Below, piece by piece: positions 7,825-9,107 of a stretch of DNA of 9,107 bases. Position 1 is the first letter of the stretch; every line of letters begins with the position of its first letter. The DNA comes from an uncultured Bacteroidales bacterium (GTDB lineage Bacteria > Bacteroidota > Bacteroidia > Bacteroidales > Paludibacteraceae), in the NCBI GenBank assembly GCA_903899865.1, contig CAIUKZ010000020.1, forward strand, positions 1 to 9,107. Direction: 5' to 3'. A program made the position numbers and the translations under genes. Under the pieces are notes generated by a model. That model was not told where the DNA came from. It worked only from the letters and a program-made list of their open reading frames with translations, and did not search any database.

Positions 7825-9107
7825 ATGTCAGCAAATAAATTATTAGACACTAAGACAGTAAATTTTAATGATATACTTGGTAATGGGAAGGTATATATTG
7901 TTCCTCAATTTCAAAGAGACTATTCTTGGGAACAAGATAATTGGGATGATTTGTGGAATGACATAGAAGTTGCTATTTCTTCTGGTAATCAGCATTATAT
8001 GGGTTCTGTAGTATTGCAAAGTATTGAACCTAAAAAGTTTCATATTATTGATGGCCAGCAAAGGTTTACAACATTGAGTATATTGACTTTAGCTGTAATA
8101 AAGAAGATTAAGGAGCTTGCAGAGAAAGGGGTTGAAGTAGAGGAGAATACTGAAAGAATTGATCTTTTAATGTGACAGTATATAGGGCAAAAAGATCCTA
8201 CTTCCTTAAACTATTCTAGTAAGTTATTTTTAAATGAAAATAATGATGCCTTTTACCAAAATAGGCTCTTAAATTTTAGAGATCCATTAAATGTTAGGAA
8301 ACTAAGTGATTCAGAAAAACTAATCTGGGATGCATATCAGTTTTTTCTACAAAAGCTTCACAATAAGTTTGTAAATACATCCGGTGCTGAATTAGCTTCT
8401 TTTTTGAATAGCGTAGTAGGAGAGTTAATGATGTTTATTCAGATTACAGTTGAAGATGAATTAAATGCATATACCGTATTTGAGACACTTAATTCAAGAG
8501 GTGTTGAACTGACCTCAACGGATTTGTTGAAGAATTTCCTTTTTTCTTTGGTTGCAAAAAGTCATACTGATTTAAAGCAAGTGAAAATACAATGGAAAAA
8601 AATTGTCGACACTGTTGGTTTGAAAGACTTTCCTTCTTTCTTGAGATATTTTCTTGTAGCTACAAGAAAACAAATTACCAAAGAATATTTGTTTAAAGAG
8701 ATTAAGAGTTTTGTAAAGACAGATCAAGATGTTTTTGATTTATTAGATCATTTGGAATTTTATGCGTACAATTATGTGGCTTTAGGTAATTCTGATGATG
8801 AAAGTTGGAATAGAGATAAAGAATTAAGAAGAGCTATTTCTGTATTAAAAATATTCAGAGTTACACAATGGAAACCATTAGCTATGGTTGCTAGTGAGAA
8901 ATTTGATGAAGCTACATTTAAAAGGTTGTTGAATTCTATTGTAGTTATTTCGTTTAGATATAATGTAATTGCTAAGTTACAAACAAATGAAATGGAAAAG
9001 ATTTACAGCAAAGCTGCTATAAATTTATACAAAAGTGAATCTCCTAATTTTCATAAAGTATTAGCTGACTTACGAGATTTATATGTTGTAGATGAAGATT
9101 TTAAAAA
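7825..9107 (+). pseudogene. DUF262 (GmrSD-like) protein gene, interrupted by TGA at codon 117; 3' end outside the window
   Basis: ATG 7825 opens a frame that meets TGA at 8173-8175 after 116 residues; the same frame then continues without any stop to base 9107 (310 more codons). The first part has the DUF262 ParB/sulfiredoxin-fold signatures: VPQFQRDYSWE (26-36), HYMGSVVLQ (57-65) and DGQQRFTTL (76-84), the proposed nucleotide-binding/hydrolysis site. The part after the stop is clearly the same family: LNYSSKLFLNENN, then YTVFETLNSRGVELTSTDLLKN (about 8470-8535), and a helical region ending LADLRDLYVVDEDF. Full-length relatives usually go on into a DUF1524 HNH nuclease domain, which would lie beyond the window. 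DUF262/DUF1524 proteins include GmrSD enzymes that cut glucosylated phage DNA, and they often sit inside type I restriction loci. The gene is very AT-rich and uses AGA/AGG for nearly all Arg. I call it a pseudogene because of the stop; a sequencing error or readthrough would make it functional. Confidence 0.75.
8173..8175 (+). other. In-frame premature TGA in the DUF262 gene
   Basis: The context is ATG TGA CAG. The frame is shared exactly by the coding sequence on both sides, so this is a substitution and not a frameshift. The simplest origin is CGA (Arg) to TGA by C-to-T change. All five complete gene ends in the window use TAA or TAG, and Trp is encoded by TGG throughout hsdR, so TGA reassignment is not indicated. 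Confidence 0.7.

Noticed and set aside
8173..8175. TGA read as Trp, Gly or selenocysteine
   Set aside because: Trp is encoded by TGG in the genes, no other in-frame TGA occurs, and no stable hairpin of selenocysteine type is seen just after the stop.
1..9107. CRISPR array, tRNA, rRNA or transposase
   Set aside because: No regularly spaced identical repeats, cloverleaf pattern, rRNA-like sequence or transposase motif was seen on either strand.

Overview
The window looks like chromosomal DNA of a member of the phylum Bacteroidota. One protein ends in a type A type IX secretion (T9SS) sorting domain. A choice-of-anchor V/CxxCH secreted protein is present. Predicted signal peptides cleave before Gln (…A|Q). 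The two right-hand genes carry the TAnnTTTG -7 promoter box typical of this phylum. I cannot name the genus. All convincing genes are on the + strand.

Left part (1-4622), cell-envelope and secreted functions. The 3' end of a tetratricopeptide-repeat gene is followed, after a 158-base spacer full of short degenerate repeats, by an outer-membrane beta-barrel protein of the TonB-dependent-receptor type. Next comes a secreted protein with a haem-type CTACH motif, a choice-of-anchor V domain and a T9SS sorting tail. The last gene here encodes a small exported protein that I do not recognise.

Middle (4623-4998). This stretch of about 376 bases is AT-rich and has no recognisable gene. It holds a perfect 10-bp inverted repeat and, at its right end, a good Bacteroidota-type promoter.

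Right part (4999-9107), restriction/defence. A complete type I restriction HsdR subunit (928 aa, all nuclease and helicase motifs present) is followed 39 bases later by a DUF262 (GmrSD-like) gene that runs off the window. The DUF262 gene carries an in-frame TGA at codon 117, after which the same frame stays open for 310 codons to the window edge. It is therefore a very recent nonsense mutant, a sequencing error or, least likely, a readthrough gene. Base composition changes sharply between hsdR (GC-rich patches near 58%) and the DUF262 gene (22-25% in sampled lines), which points to a mosaic defence island. hsdM and hsdS are not in the window; if the system is complete they should lie downstream.

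I see no clearly new system. The points most worth checking are the interrupted DUF262 gene, the mosaic composition, the inverted octamer arrays in the 1034-1191 spacer, and a possible 10-codon leader ORF in front of hsdR.
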